NCBI RefSeq assembly: GCF_007845645.1
Contig: NZ_VCQV01000031.1
Span: 1-63,463 of the forward strand
Reading direction: 5' to 3'
From: Leekyejoonella antrihumi
GTDB taxonomy: Bacteria; Actinomycetota; Actinomycetes; Actinomycetales; Dermatophilaceae
DNA: 63,463 nucleotides
Below, piece by piece: positions 54,853 to 63,463 of this stretch (its first letter is position 1; each line of letters begins with the position of its first letter). The position numbers were made by a program, and so were the translations under genes. Under the pieces are notes generated by a model that had not been told where the DNA came from, did not search any database, and saw nothing but the letters and a program-made list of their open reading frames with translations.

Positions 54853-56220
54853 ATGGACGACCCGAGCGAGCGCCCCTTCGCGACCATCGCGCCGGCATCT
54901 GCGCAGGTGTGGGAATCCCTCAATCGACCCACTCCGGCCTGGCACCCACGGGCCAAGCTGGGCATCTTCATCCACTGGGGTGCCTACTCGGTGCCCGCCT
55001 GGGCGCAGCCCGGCGGCGCTCACGGGACACTGCAGGGAGTCGACAAATTTACGCACTGCCCGTATGCCGAGTGGTACGGCAACACCATGCGCATCCCGGG
55101 CAGCCCGACGGCCCTGCATCACCAGGAGGTCTATGGTGACGCGCCGTATGACGCGTTCTTGGACCAGTGGACCGTCGACCAGTTCGACCCGGCCGCCTGG
55201 CTCGAGCTGTTCGCACAGGCCGGCGCCGATGTCGTCATCCCCACCACCAAGCACCACGACGGCGTTGCCCTCTGGGATGCGCCGGGCACCGGCACGCGCA
55301 ACACCGTGCACAGAGGCCCGCGTCGGGACCTCATCGGCGAGATTGCCACCGCAACCCGTGCCGCGGGGCTGCGCTTCGGGGTCTACTACTCTGGAGGCCT
55401 GGACTGGAGCATCTTCCCGCCCGAGGGCGCCGACTTCCCCGAGAGCGAATTCCGCCCCAACGACAATGCGTACAACATGTATGCCCTGGCCCACCTGCGC
55501 GATCTGGTCGAACGGTTCGAGCCGGACGTGTTGTGGAACGACATCAACTGGCCCGATGCCGGCAAGCGGACCGGACCGGGCTCGTTGCACGAGTTCCTCA
55601 CCGACTACTACCGGCGAAACCCGGATGGCGTGATCAACGATCGCTGGGGTCAGACGCACTGCGACTTCCGCACCAGCGAGTACGAGGCCCGCGGTGAGTC
55701 CGAGTCCGTGGCCAACTGGGAGCACTGTCGCGGGATCGGCCTGTCCTTCGGATACAACCAGATCGAGGGCGCGGACCAGTACCTGAACGGTCGCGCGCTG
55801 GCCCGGCTCCTGGGAGACATCGTCTCTCGCAATGGCCGGCTTCTGCTCAACATCGGTCCGACCGCCGAAGGAGCGATCCCCCAGCTGCAGCAGGAGGCGT
55901 TGCGGGGCCTCGGACGGTGGATGCAGGTTGCCAAAGAGCTGCTTGTCGATGGCGGTTCGGCAACGCAGCATCAGGTTGAGCCCTCCGACGACCCATGGGT
56001 TCGATGGCTGCGCACTCCGAGGCACCTGATTGCACTGGTGGACCATCTCGGGACGACACCCTTGGCCGTTCCTCACATGGGCTTCGACCTGGGACGAGCG
56101 GCGGTGCGACCGCCGGTGATCGGGCCTGCGGCAACTGCTGCAGTCCGAGACGGTGCGCTTGAGGTGACCATGCTCGAGCATGGAGACGGGCCTGCGATCA
56201 TCACTATTCCGGTGGCGTAG
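54853..56220 (+). CDS. Cytoplasmic GH29 alpha-L-fucosidase
   Basis: The 455-aa enzyme releases alpha-linked L-fucose. It has the GH29 opening WHPRAKLGIFIHWGAYSVPAW (30-50), TTKHHDG (131-137), YYSGGLDWS and the nucleophile Asp230 in PDVLWNDINWP, followed by a C-terminal beta domain. No signal peptide is present, so fucose is removed after import. AGGAG lies six bases before ATG 54853. The upstream GntR box implies co-control with the fuconate operon, whose enzymes degrade the fucose released here (a fucose dehydrogenase is not in the window). Confidence 0.93.
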   Translation: MDDPSERPFATIAPASAQVWESLNRPTPAWHPRAKLGIFIHWGAYSVPAWAQPGGAHGTLQGVDKFTHCPYAEWYGNTMRIPGSPTALHHQEVYGDAPYDAFLDQWTVDQFDPAAWLELFAQAGADVVIPTTKHHDGVALWDAPGTGTRNTVHRGPRRDLIGEIATATRAAGLRFGVYYSGGLDWSIFPPEGADFPESEFRPNDNAYNMYALAHLRDLVERFEPDVLWNDINWPDAGKRTGPGSLHEFLTDYYRRNPDGVINDRWGQTHCDFRTSEYEARGESESVANWEHCRGIGLSFGYNQIEGADQYLNGRALARLLGDIVSRNGRLLLNIGPTAEGAIPQLQQEALRGLGRWMQVAKELLVDGGSATQHQVEPSDDPWVRWLRTPRHLIALVDHLGTTPLAVPHMGFDLGRAAVRPPVIGPAATAAVRDGALEVTMLEHGDGPAIITIPVA

Positions 56221-57005
56221 CTGCCGCGCAAGACACCGACGCACGGCGCCATGCAGGGGGCGTTTGCCAGTCGTTGAGCGCCCTCGAGCTGCGATCGTGA
56301 AACGAGACCGCGGATGCACCTTCCCGGGAATGGGGGTACCGCCCGCACGGAGCGAAGCGAGGCGGGGGAGATCGGCGACACCGAGGTCGTGTGGGACCTG
56401 GTCCCCGGGCGGATGCCGACCCAACCGCTACCCCCGGATGACCCACTGACCCACCGGCCCGGAGCACCACCGGACCACGCGCAAACCGCCTGACCCTCCC
56501 AAGGGGAGAACTCCGCCCACAACCCGGGCGTCGAGCCACGACCCGACGTGTCACGAGGTTTCGATACGAGCTGAGCGGCTGGGTGGCTGGCGGCTGGGCG
56601 GCAGAGACGACTGTGATCCTGGCACACCTTGCGGCGTGGACGACCTTGCCGCCCCAGGGTTGCACGCACCATGAGCGACCCGAGCTGTGCCGCTACGTCC
56701 GCGAGCAGGGGCCCATGTCGCCGGCACCGACCACCGCACCGCCGTCGCTCTCGCCGAAGCCGGTGCGCACTCGGTGGCGCCGAGACGGCCGCGACGGACC
56801 GGGCCCTTCCGGCCGGCGGCAAGCGCGGCGCCGGCCATCCTGATCAACCGGCTCCTCTACAGCGTGCACGACCTGCCGCACGAGCACCGCATCAGCCAGG
56901 CCGACGTGACCACCGCGATCACCGACCTGATCCTCAACGGGCTCCGGCCCCACCTCACGCCCTGCCCTCGTCAGGCCGGCCCGCCCAGGGGCGGATACTC
57001 GAAGT
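56221..57005. other. Long intergenic region with a possible TetR remnant
   Basis: Nearly 800 bases without an intact gene. At about 56837-56962 the plus strand reads ILINRLLYSVHDLPHEHRIS and continues AITDLILNGLRPHL, resembling the C-terminal helix of a TetR regulator whose front is missing. A block at 56256-56295 recurs near 61571 (see that repeat). The rest shows the GAGGTTTCGATACGAGCTGAGCGG type of spacer often seen in actinobacteria. Confidence 0.4.
56256..56295. repeat. Dispersed 40-base repeat, copy 1
   Basis: GGGGGCGTTTGCCAGTCGTT, followed by GAGCGCCCTCGAGCTGCGA, matches the block at 61571-61611 at roughly 85 percent, with one length difference. Both copies are outside genes. They may be scars of the same small element. 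Confidence 0.45.
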
Positions 57006-57425
57006 ATGGACATGTCGGCGATGAACCACCATGTGATCGAGCAGTTTCGAGGCGGTGAATCGATGCGGATGCCGCGGGAGCAGATGCTGCTGCTGACCAC
57101 CCGTGGGCGTCGGACCGGCCGAGAGCACACCACGCCGATGATGTTCACCACCGTGGGCGGCACGGTGGTCGTGGTCGCGTCCAACTCCGGGGCACCTCGC
57201 CACCCGGACTGGTACCGAAACCTGGTCGCCGACCCGCGGGTGAGCGTGGAGCCCGGCACGGGCGGCCGGTACGAGGCCCGAGCCCGCGTCATCCCGCCGG
57301 AGCGTCGAGCCGAGGTGTGGGATCAGGTGGTCGCGCAGATCTCGCTCTATGTGCAGCACCAGGCGAGCACGTCGCGTCAGATTCCGCTGGTCGAACTGAT
57401 CCCGGTGGGCAAGACCGTCCGCTGA
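57006..57425 (+). CDS. Deazaflavin (F420)-dependent nitroreductase-family protein
   Basis: This 139-aa split-barrel protein of the Ddn/FDOR-A type has LLLTTRGRRTGREHTTPM and the F420-contact segment SGAPRHPDWYRNLVADPRVSVE. Such enzymes use reduced F420 to reduce quinones or nitro compounds. ATG 57006 is a single-gene start; no strong ribosome site is seen, and ATG 57021 is a possible alternative. Confidence 0.87.
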   Translation: MDMSAMNHHVIEQFRGGESMRMPREQMLLLTTRGRRTGREHTTPMMFTTVGGTVVVVASNSGAPRHPDWYRNLVADPRVSVEPGTGGRYEARARVIPPERRAEVWDQVVAQISLYVQHQASTSRQIPLVELIPVGKTVR

Positions 57426-57479
57426 GCCGTCCGTCTCGTTGCGATAAGACCCGGCATACAGAGCACGCCACACAGGCGA

Positions 57480-57659
57480 CGTGGCCGTCTTCTCGACAAT
57501 CCTCACCGTGTCGGGAAGCGCCTACACGCACCGCTGGCCGACCGTCACAGCGCCCGGCGCGGTACCTACAGCGTGATCTACCGGATCAATGACACCCACA
57601 CGACGGTGACGGTCGTCGACGTTGCGCATCGGCGCGACGCCTATCGCGGCAATCGCTGA
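57480..57659 (+). pseudogene. RelE/ParE toxin C-terminal remnant
   Basis: One frame reads GRLLDNPHRVGKRLHAPLAD, then RHSARRGTYSVIYRINDTHT and VVDVAHRRDAYRG before a TGA at 57657. This is the C-terminal half of a RelE-type mRNA interferase, including the arginine-rich catalytic strand (YSVIYRI, HRRDAYR). The N-terminal helix and any antitoxin gene are missing, so it is a dead toxin-antitoxin relic. Confidence 0.6.
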
Positions 57660-57724
57660 CGAACCTTGGTCGGATGCTGACCTCGGGCCCGGCTCGGGAA
57701 TGGTGGGCTGGGCTTGGTCGCTGG

Positions 57725-59053
57725 TTAGGTGTCCAGGACACCATCAATGGCGTCAGCGGCGGGTGCGACCTGGTCAGTGTCCAGATCTTCCATCAGGTAG
57801 ATCCCGGCGTATTCGTGATCGACGGGTAAGCCCTCATCGTCGAAGACCGGCAGCGTGCGGCGTAGCAGCAATCCGGGGCGACGCCGATGCCGGAAGGTCA
57901 CGATCACCCGGGTTTGGGGCCAGTCACCCTCGACGGTCACCGAAGGATCCGTGAGCCCGGCGCTCAGCGGGGAGGTCGCACCGTCCTCGCTGCTCCAGTA
58001 GCCGTCGAGATGGTCGAACATGCGACGAACCCGATCGATCTGCTCGCGAATCTCCTCGTGTGGTGGCTGGTTCAAAGGAGGCGCGAAGTGGGAGATGTCG
58101 ATCGAGTCGGCCGACTGCACCGTGCGCACGATGTTGTCCGCCGATACGGCGAGCACGTCTACGCCATGGTCAGCAGAAGCGGGAAGTGGGCGCCGACGCT
58201 GCACGGTGAGCCACAGCTCATCACCAATGGTGCGCACCTCACTGACCAGGCCAAGGCCGAGGTCGACCGGCACCACCGGTCGACCCGTGACGGGATCATG
58301 ACCAATGGCCAGGGCGCGGCGGTTGATGTAGTCGCCAGCAGCTGGTGCACCCGCCCACCAGACCAGTCCGTTCGCGCGTACCCCGTACCGCAGGACCGTC
58401 TCGGGGTCATCTTCCAACCAGGTCCACGCGTGGGGCAGGTCCTCAGCCTCGAAGTCGATGGCCGGCCCTGGGACTGCCGCCGTCAAGCCATCGGTGAGTA
58501 GCGTGGAGCGCTCGGCGCGCAGCACCGAGGTCGGGTACTCAAAGTCCCACGACCCCTGACCGCCGGGATGGGCGACGGGTGGTTTCGCGATCATCACCCA
58601 CACCTGGCCGTGCCGGGTCGCGAGAGCATTCACCGGCGCAACGGCAGGGATCTCAATCCGGGAGCCGTCCCGGTGGGCCGCGACGATCCGGCCCAGCGGC
58701 AACGGTGGCGGTGCTGCCGGTGGATGCCCGGGGTCGACATACGACCGGTCAACAAACCACGCCGTGGTCGGGTCGGCCGCGGTCAGCCACAGGGTGGCCT
58801 CTATCCGACCGATGGTGCACTCGTCTCGTCGCACCCACACCACCTGCTCGCCGTCCCTGACCACGATGCCCACACCATCGGCCACCGAGACGTGATCCCG
58901 TTCGGGATCCACCCGAGTCTGCGGCCAGGGCCACGCCACCAGTGTCATCGACCCGTCGGCGTCGATCGCCGCGGCTACCGGCCAGGACTCGTCCACCAGC
59001 CAGGTCAGGTCAGCACTTCGGACGATGCGATCTGGGCGAAAATAACGGAGCAT
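57725..59053 (-). CDS. Hypothetical protein, beta-rich
   Basis: The 442-aa product is not recognised. It is rich in beta-type stretches with repeated patterns such as QVWVMIAKPPVAH, ELWLTVQRRRP and RVIVTFRHRRRPGLLL, perhaps a beta-propeller-like or sandwich protein. There is no signal peptide or membrane segment. ATG 59053 (MLRYFRPDRIV) is taken as start; the frame opens earlier (59191) but the front is Cys/Arg-rich and unlikely. It stands alone. Confidence 0.6.
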   Translation of the reverse strand: MLRYFRPDRIVRSADLTWLVDESWPVAAAIDADGSMTLVAWPWPQTRVDPERDHVSVADGVGIVVRDGEQVVWVRRDECTIGRIEATLWLTAADPTTAWFVDRSYVDPGHPPAAPPPLPLGRIVAAHRDGSRIEIPAVAPVNALATRHGQVWVMIAKPPVAHPGGQGSWDFEYPTSVLRAERSTLLTDGLTAAVPGPAIDFEAEDLPHAWTWLEDDPETVLRYGVRANGLVWWAGAPAAGDYINRRALAIGHDPVTGRPVVPVDLGLGLVSEVRTIGDELWLTVQRRRPLPASADHGVDVLAVSADNIVRTVQSADSIDISHFAPPLNQPPHEEIREQIDRVRRMFDHLDGYWSSEDGATSPLSAGLTDPSVTVEGDWPQTRVIVTFRHRRRPGLLLRRTLPVFDDEGLPVDHEYAGIYLMEDLDTDQVAPAADAIDGVLDT

Positions 59054-59287
59054 ATCCACACCCACCGATGAGGCGACAGGGCACGACCGGCCCGGGCGGC
59101 AGGCGACCACCCGCAAGCCTATGCCGCACGACGCGCACGGCCGAGCAAGGTAACCCCGCGACCACGCACCAAAAGTTCCAGACCGCCCCACAACGTGTCC
59201 CCTACGGGACGCCGGCCACCTGCTCGTGTGTCACAAGCCGATCCCTTCCCGTCTGGCACGACAGCGGCTGGACGAGTGTGGCCCGAC

Positions 59288-59701
59288 CTATTGGACGAGC
59301 AGACAGAACGGATGACCAGCCGGATCGGCCATCACGTAGAGCGGTTCACCCTCATCCTGGGAACGGTCGTACAGCAGACGAGCGCCGAGCTCCTCGGCGT
59401 GGTCACGATGCCGCTCCAGGTCCTCGACGGTGGGAACCTTGAAGTCCATGTGCATCTGCATCGGTACGTCCTCCGACGGCCAGGACGGGCAGGTGGTGCG
59501 CGTGTTCTCCTGGATCGCCATCACTCGGCTGCCGTCTTGGTCGAGTAGAACAAGCCAGTCTGCGTCATCGGGAGCGCCTTCGGGCGGTGGCTCTTCCCCC
59601 TCTCGGTAGTGCAGCCCAAGAAGCAGGCGATAGAACTCCGCCACAGCTCGACAGTCGGGTGCCTCGATTACTGTGTGAAGAAGGGCAGGAAAAGTAGGCA
59701 C
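59288..59701 (-). CDS. VOC-family (glyoxalase/bleomycin-resistance-like) protein
   Basis: This 137-aa protein has paired beta-alpha-beta-beta-beta modules: HTVIEAPDCRAVAEFYRLLLGL then MQMHMDFKVPTVEDLERH and ADPAGHPFCLLV with conserved metal-site His and Glu positions. Substrate unknown. GTG 59701 follows AGGAGG at good spacing; the frame's longer start at 59731 has none. Confidence 0.85.
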   Translation of the reverse strand: MPTFPALLHTVIEAPDCRAVAEFYRLLLGLHYREGEEPPPEGAPDDADWLVLLDQDGSRVMAIQENTRTTCPSWPSEDVPMQMHMDFKVPTVEDLERHRDHAEELGARLLYDRSQDEGEPLYVMADPAGHPFCLLVQ

Positions 59702-59941
59702 GGAATGCCTCCTCGCTAATTGCGTCACCACTCAACATAAGGGTGCGAGCTCCGCTCATCGCCGCATCGGGACATTCCGATAGAGAAACGGCCACCGGCG
59801 AGACCGCGGCCACAACCGGCGGACGATGCCTTCCCGTTCCGCAGGGGTAGGCGATACGGAACAGCCCCAGGCGCGTCGACGGCATCGATCGACATCCGGG
59901 CAGCGAACACGGCTTTCGCGTAGTTGGCATTCAATGTGTGC

Positions 59942-60636
59942 ATGCAGGATGTGCCGCGTCGGGCTGGCGTCGAGGGTGTCGACGGCATTTATGCGCTGCG
60001 GCAGTCGATCGAGGAGTGGCTCGCGGGCCGAGGCGTCCAGCAATGGGGACATGGCGAGGTCCCTCGCTCCTTCATCGAGGCTCAGGTGGCCACCGGTGAA
60101 TGGCACGTCATCGGAGCACAGTGGCGACCGGCCGGCGCGCTGCGCTACCTGCGGCAGGACAAGGACGTGTGGCCAGGCCACTCTGAGGCCGCAGCGTACG
60201 TGCACGGACTGATGGTCCAGCGCGCCCAGCGGGCGCGGGTCTAGGTGCCAGCCTGTTGCGATGGGCCGAGGCGCGGGCATGCCAGGAGGGCTTGAGCCTT
60301 CTTCGTCTCGATTGCGTGGAGTCCAACACCGTGCTGTGCGACTACTACACGTCCCAGGGCTACACGCATGTCGGCCGCCGCGACTTCGAGGGCCCCTGGT
60401 TCAGTGCGGCACTCTTCGAGAAAACCCTTCGACCACAAACGAGCCGCGCCCCAACCCGGTCCCGCGACATCAAGATCACGACCCTGGCCGAGGTGACGCG
60501 GCCCGAAATGGTCGACTGCGGCGACGGCCAGCAGCAGATCTGGGCTCCGCGCTCGGATCTCCGCGACCGTCCCACGGGCTCTTCCCAGTTGAGGATGCAG
60601 ATCAGCGGGACTGGTCAGTCGAAGCGCTTCCAGTGA
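59942..60636 (+). pseudogene. GNAT acetyltransferase, frameshifted
   Basis: The first part reads IYALRQSIEEWLAGRGVQQW and GEWHVIGAQWRPAGALRYLR, then AAAYVHGLMVQRAQR; there, at about 60228, one G seems missing and the frame hits TAG. The next frame carries AGLGASLLRWAEARACQEG (acetyl-CoA loop) and LDCVESNTVLCDYYTSQGYT, typical of GNATs of this type. One added base would restore the whole enzyme. The tail after EKTL is unlike the family and overlaps the convergent peptidase gene. Confidence 0.75.
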
Positions 60637-61274
60637 CCCTCGGAGACGACAGCGACCTCGCCGTCGATGACGGTGATGGCGGTCTGGTCGTCGATGGCGT
60701 AGCCCGGCACGTCGAGCGCGGCGGCCCAGCGCTCCGCCTCGGCTAAGCCGAACTCCGGCATGTTCGGGTTGTCGAGGTGCGGAAAGATACTGAAGTCGAC
60801 CAGCCCCAGTGCCTCGACGCTGCCCGCCGGCGCCTGCCACTCACTCAGGTCCTGGCCTAGGTGGGCCGCCGCCACGAGGCTCCCGGCGCTCACCCCGACC
60901 CACATCGTGTCCTGTAGCGAAGGCAGGACGTCAGCCACGCCGGACTGCTGCAGCCAGTGCGCCAGGTACAGCGGATCGCCACCGCCTACCAAAAGAGCGT
61001 CGGTTTCCCGGACGATGGGGATCCACTGCGCCGCGTCGATGCTGGGGAGCGCTGTGAGCTCGAGCAGGCCGAGAGACTTCCAGCCGATCTCGCACAGCGG
61101 ACTCATCGCGTGCCCGGAGACGATGCGCCACGCGGCATCGGGACCCCCTGCGGGGTAAGCCGCCGTGGGGATCACCAGGGCGCTGGCCTCGGCGATGGGC
61201 TTGCCCAGCATCTCGACGAGCGCGTTGGCGATACTCGTGTTCTTGATGCCGGCAGAGGTGAGAAGAAGCTTCAT
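60615..61274 (-). CDS. Peptidase E-like (S51) protein
   Basis: The 219-aa serine peptidase or glutamine-amidotransferase-like protein starts MKLLLTSAGIKNTSIANALV and has the nucleophile Ser129 in VGVSAGSL; TDALLVGGGDPLYLAHWL precedes it. Dipeptidase E cleaves Asp-X dipeptides. ATG 61274 has GGAGAG upstream; the longer start (61310) is not family-like. Confidence 0.87.
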   Translation of the reverse strand: MKLLLTSAGIKNTSIANALVEMLGKPIAEASALVIPTAAYPAGGPDAAWRIVSGHAMSPLCEIGWKSLGLLELTALPSIDAAQWIPIVRETDALLVGGGDPLYLAHWLQQSGVADVLPSLQDTMWVGVSAGSLVAAAHLGQDLSEWQAPAGSVEALGLVDFSIFPHLDNPNMPEFGLAEAERWAAALDVPGYAIDDQTAITVIDGEVAVVSEGHWKRFD

Positions 61275-61819
61275 GTCTCTCCTGCGATCGCGCCTTCCCG
61301 AATCCGACAACTGTAACCGACCTGATCGAAGGGCAGATCTCTCAACCGGTGAGCTTCGAAGAGGCTGTCCGCAGGAGGAACAATCACCGGGGGCCGATGC
61401 GGCGATCTTCGCCCAGTCCGCGGGCGTCGCGGTCGACGTCCCGCAAGGTGCCCTATGGCACGCCCACGACGATGTCGGCGCAGCGTATGTGGATCGGCAT
61501 ACGGGCCCCGGTCGAACAGGTCTGTCCGGAAGGGTTGAAACGGTCGATGAGTTGCCGCGGAGTGACTACTGGGGGCGTCCGCCACTCGTTGAGCGCCTCG
61601 AGCTGCGAGTCATCATTCAGCCGCGAATGCTGAGGAATCGCAAGCAGAGCCAGGTTTCAGTGTCGTTCTTGACGGTCGGCTCGTCGGCCATGTCGACGCT
61701 GATCCTGGAGTCACAGACGGATCGGAGCCTGCGGACGTCAGCGTCTTGGACGCCACGCACCCCTGACCTCGCGAGGCGGGTAAGCACGCAATGGCCGGGC
61801 GGTGGAAGCCGCGTTGGGG
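61275..61819. other. Intergenic region with repeat copy 2
   Basis: About 545 bases without an assured gene. One frame contains DAAIFAQSAGVAVDVPQGAL, of uncertain origin. The block 61571-61611 repeats the sequence at 56256-56295. No promoter or RNA gene could be recognised. Confidence 0.4.
61571..61611. repeat. Dispersed 40-base repeat, copy 2
   Basis: GGGGGCGTCCGCCACTCGTT, followed by GAGCGCCTCGAGCTGCGAG, is the partner of the block at 56256-56295, in the same orientation. Confidence 0.45.
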
Positions 61820-62329
61820 TTAGCGCTGCGCTGGGGTTTCGTCCGGATCGAGGGGTCCCTCTCCGAAGGGCTCGTCGGCGAGGTGGCGCAGAGCGCGTTC
61901 GCCCAGAGTGGCGAGGGTGTCGAGCTCGGCGGGGGTGAACAGGTCGATGAACTGCCGACGCACGTGCTCTACGTGCGCGGGCGCTGCATCCTCGATGGCA
62001 CGTCGGCCGGCCGGTAGCAGGCAGATCAGGACGCTGCGGGCATCGTCGGGGTTGGGCTCGCGAGCGATCAGTCCGCGCTGCTGCATACCGCGAATCTGAT
62101 GGGAGAGCCGGCTCTTCTCCCAGGACAGTGCGGCGCACAGCTCCCGCGCAGGCATGCGATCGATCGAGTTCCCGGAGAGCACGGCGAGGACCTCATAGTC
62201 GGCTTGCGTGAGCCCGGAGTCCTGGAGCAGGTGGCGGCTGAGACTCACGTCGAGCTGGTGACCGGCGTGCTTGAACGCCCGCCAGGCCCGGTCTTCACGG
62301 GGGTTCAGCCATCTCGGTTCGGTCGGCAT
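61820..62329 (-). CDS. MarR-family repressor
   Basis: This 169-aa regulator has the MarR winged helix: LTQADYEVLAVLSGNSIDRM, ARELCAALSWEKSRLSHQIRGM and GLIAREPNPDDARSVLICLLPAGR (the DxRS wing). It diverges from an MFS transporter gene, with two perfect inverted repeats in the gap, so it most likely represses the transporter and itself until a drug-like ligand binds. Confidence 0.9.
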   Translation of the reverse strand: MPTEPRWLNPREDRAWRAFKHAGHQLDVSLSRHLLQDSGLTQADYEVLAVLSGNSIDRMPARELCAALSWEKSRLSHQIRGMQQRGLIAREPNPDDARSVLICLLPAGRRAIEDAAPAHVEHVRRQFIDLFTPAELDTLATLGERALRHLADEPFGEGPLDPDETPAQR

Positions 62330-62346
62330 GCGTCCAGACTAGCTTA

Positions 62347-62391
62347 TGGTTGACCACTCAACCAATTGAGCTATGGTTGAGGAATCAACCA
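62347..62391. promoter_or_regulatory. Two perfect MarR operators
   Basis: TGGTTGA-CCAC-TCAACCA (62347-62364) and TGGTTGA-GGAA-TCAACCA (62374-62391) have identical 7-base arms and centres 27 bases apart. They fill the gap between the divergent MarR and MFS genes; each fits one MarR dimer. Confidence 0.85.
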
Positions 62392-62443
62392 TTTATGCCC
62401 GCCGAGCAGCACCTGGTCCGGGCAAGACCCCGAGGAGCTCCTC

Positions 62444-63354
62444 ATGTCTACTTTTCCCAAGGCGGTGGCCGGCCCCGATGCGGCTGTCCGCCCACCCCAA
62501 TCCGAGCCGGCCGGGCGGAGGCACGGCATCGGCTTCTGGTCGGTCGCGGCGACGTTCGCGGTCATCATGGGCTTGTCCGCGGTTCCCACACCGCTCTACG
62601 GTCTCTACGCCGCGCGTGACGGTTTCGGCTCTCTGACGATCACGATCGTCTACGCCGTGTATGCCGTGGGCGTCATCCTCGCGCTGGTGACCGTCGGGCA
62701 CGTCTCGGACTGGTACGGCCGCCGTCGGGTGATGATCCCAGCGCTGCTCACCGCCGCGCTCAGCGCCGTCCTGTTCCTCGTCTGGCGCGATCTCGCCGGC
62801 CTGATCGTTGCTCGCTTCATCGGCGGCATCGCCGTGGGCGCGACCACCGCGACCGCGACCGCCTGGATCACCGAGCTGCACGCCGCACGCCGCCCCAGCG
62901 CAACCGGCCGCCGCGCCGAGATCGTCGGCGCGGCAACCAACCTCGGCGGGATCGGCGCCGGGCCACTCGTCGCCGGTGTCCTTGCGCAGTGGTCGCCAGG
63001 CCGCTCACCGTGCCCTACCTCGTGTTTCTCGCTCTCATGGCAGCGGGCGCTGCCGGACTCGCCCTGACGCCCGAGACCCGCACCCTGGCGCCGGCCGAAC
63101 GGCCCCGCTACCACACCCAGCAGATCAAGGCTCCGACGGAGGGACGTGCGTCCTTCATCGGCGCGCTCGTCGGCGGCTTCATCGCCTTCGCGGCTCTCGC
63201 GTTCTTCATGTCCCTGGCCCCGACCTTCCTGTCCGGGCCGCTGCATCACCCGTCACACGCCTTGGCCGGTTCCGTGGCGTTCCTCGTCTTCGCCGCGGCG
63301 GTCGCCGCGCAAGTGCTGCCCGCTCGCTTCGGGCGACAGACCCTGATCTCCTGA
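62444..63354 (+). pseudogene. MFS transporter, frameshifted and truncated
   Basis: Starting at ATG 62444 (GAGGAG upstream), this drug/metabolite MFS shows VAATFAVIMGLSAVPTPLYG in helix 1, the HVSDWYGRRRVMIP A-motif and further helices. Near 62990 one G appears missing (CAGTGGTCGCC) and the sequence continues in another frame as ARPLTVPYLVFLALMAAG and FIGALVGGFIAFAALAFFM. It then ends after only about 300 residues, where 400 are expected; helices 9-12 are missing. The sequence after the stop changes to lower G+C, suggesting an insertion or recombination break. Confidence 0.78.
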
Positions 63355-63463
63355 CATAGGTCGGCCGAGTTCTTCAGATTTCCCTGTCATTCCGGTGTTT
63401 TGGGGTGTGTTGAGTTACCTCTTCACAGCCCAACCCTGAGATAATACGTGTAGTGAATATCCC
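63355..63463. other. Lower-GC right edge, possible insertion-element end
   Basis: After the truncated transporter the G+C content drops and the sequence has a promoter-like GAGATAATACGTGTAGTGAA. This could be the left end of an insertion sequence continuing outside the window, but no inverted repeat or transposase can be confirmed. Confidence 0.3.

Noticed and set aside
1-63463. CRISPR arrays, tRNA or rRNA genes
   Set aside because: No regularly spaced repeats and no tRNA-like T-loop and acceptor pairing were seen by eye.

Overview
The window is GC-rich DNA from an actinobacterium. High G+C codon use, a deazaflavin (F420)-type reductase, a DasR-like palindrome and a NaeI relative all fit this, and a Micrococcales-type soil or host-associated organism is the best guess (inference). 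No rRNA, tRNA or CRISPR array was seen.

Layout. (1) 0-8.4 kb is a defence island: Vsr, an m5C methyltransferase, an HNH nuclease and a clear NaeI-family restriction enzyme; then a lower-GC DUF262 + HEPN pair; then a decayed TOTE-type primase-helicase. (2) 8.8-22.5 kb holds exported glycosidases (GH35 beta-galactosidase, GH27 alpha-galactosidase, two GH84 beta-N-acetylglucosaminidases in inverted orientation) with a DeoR and a ROK repressor. (3) 22.5-36 kb is mixed: a broken MarR, a broken UDP-GlcNAc 2-epimerase, a cold-shock protein, a glutaminase-STAS protein, and an acyl-CoA gene set (ligase, SDR, acyl-CoA dehydrogenase, hydratase, thiolase) beside an AraC regulator. (4) 35.3-44.7 kb is a tightly packed nine-gene leftward operon behind a LacI-type operator: Gfo/Idh oxidoreductase, DUF993, TIM-barrel epimerase, glycerate kinase, SIS isomerase/deaminase, ROK kinase, PfkB kinase, class II (tagatose-bisphosphate type) aldolase and a sulfatase. 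(5) 44.7-56.2 kb is a sulfated-fucose locus: formylglycine-generating enzyme, two sulfatases, an ABC sugar importer, a lactonase-like amidohydrolase, L-fuconate dehydratase, a FadR-type GntR regulator and a cytoplasmic GH29 alpha-L-fucosidase. The GntR gene is bracketed by two copies of one palindrome, TAAACAT-N3-ATGTTTA. (6) 56.2-63.5 kb is sundry single genes and remnants, ending in a MarR/MFS pair with two perfect operators and a truncated transporter.

Reading together, regions 2, 4 and 5 form a glycan-foraging island. Exported enzymes trim galactose and GlcNAc from complex glycans (mucin, GAG or fucan type). Sulfated or fucosylated oligosaccharides are imported, desulfated and defucosylated in the cytoplasm, and routed through fuconate and tagatose-type pathways.

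A striking theme is lesions. At least seven single-base indels (mostly one base missing in a short G or C run), two in-frame TGA codons, and one fusion of the amidohydrolase to the importer's binding protein are visible. Either several genes are truly decaying or the assembly carries uncorrected homopolymer errors; the raw reads would decide.
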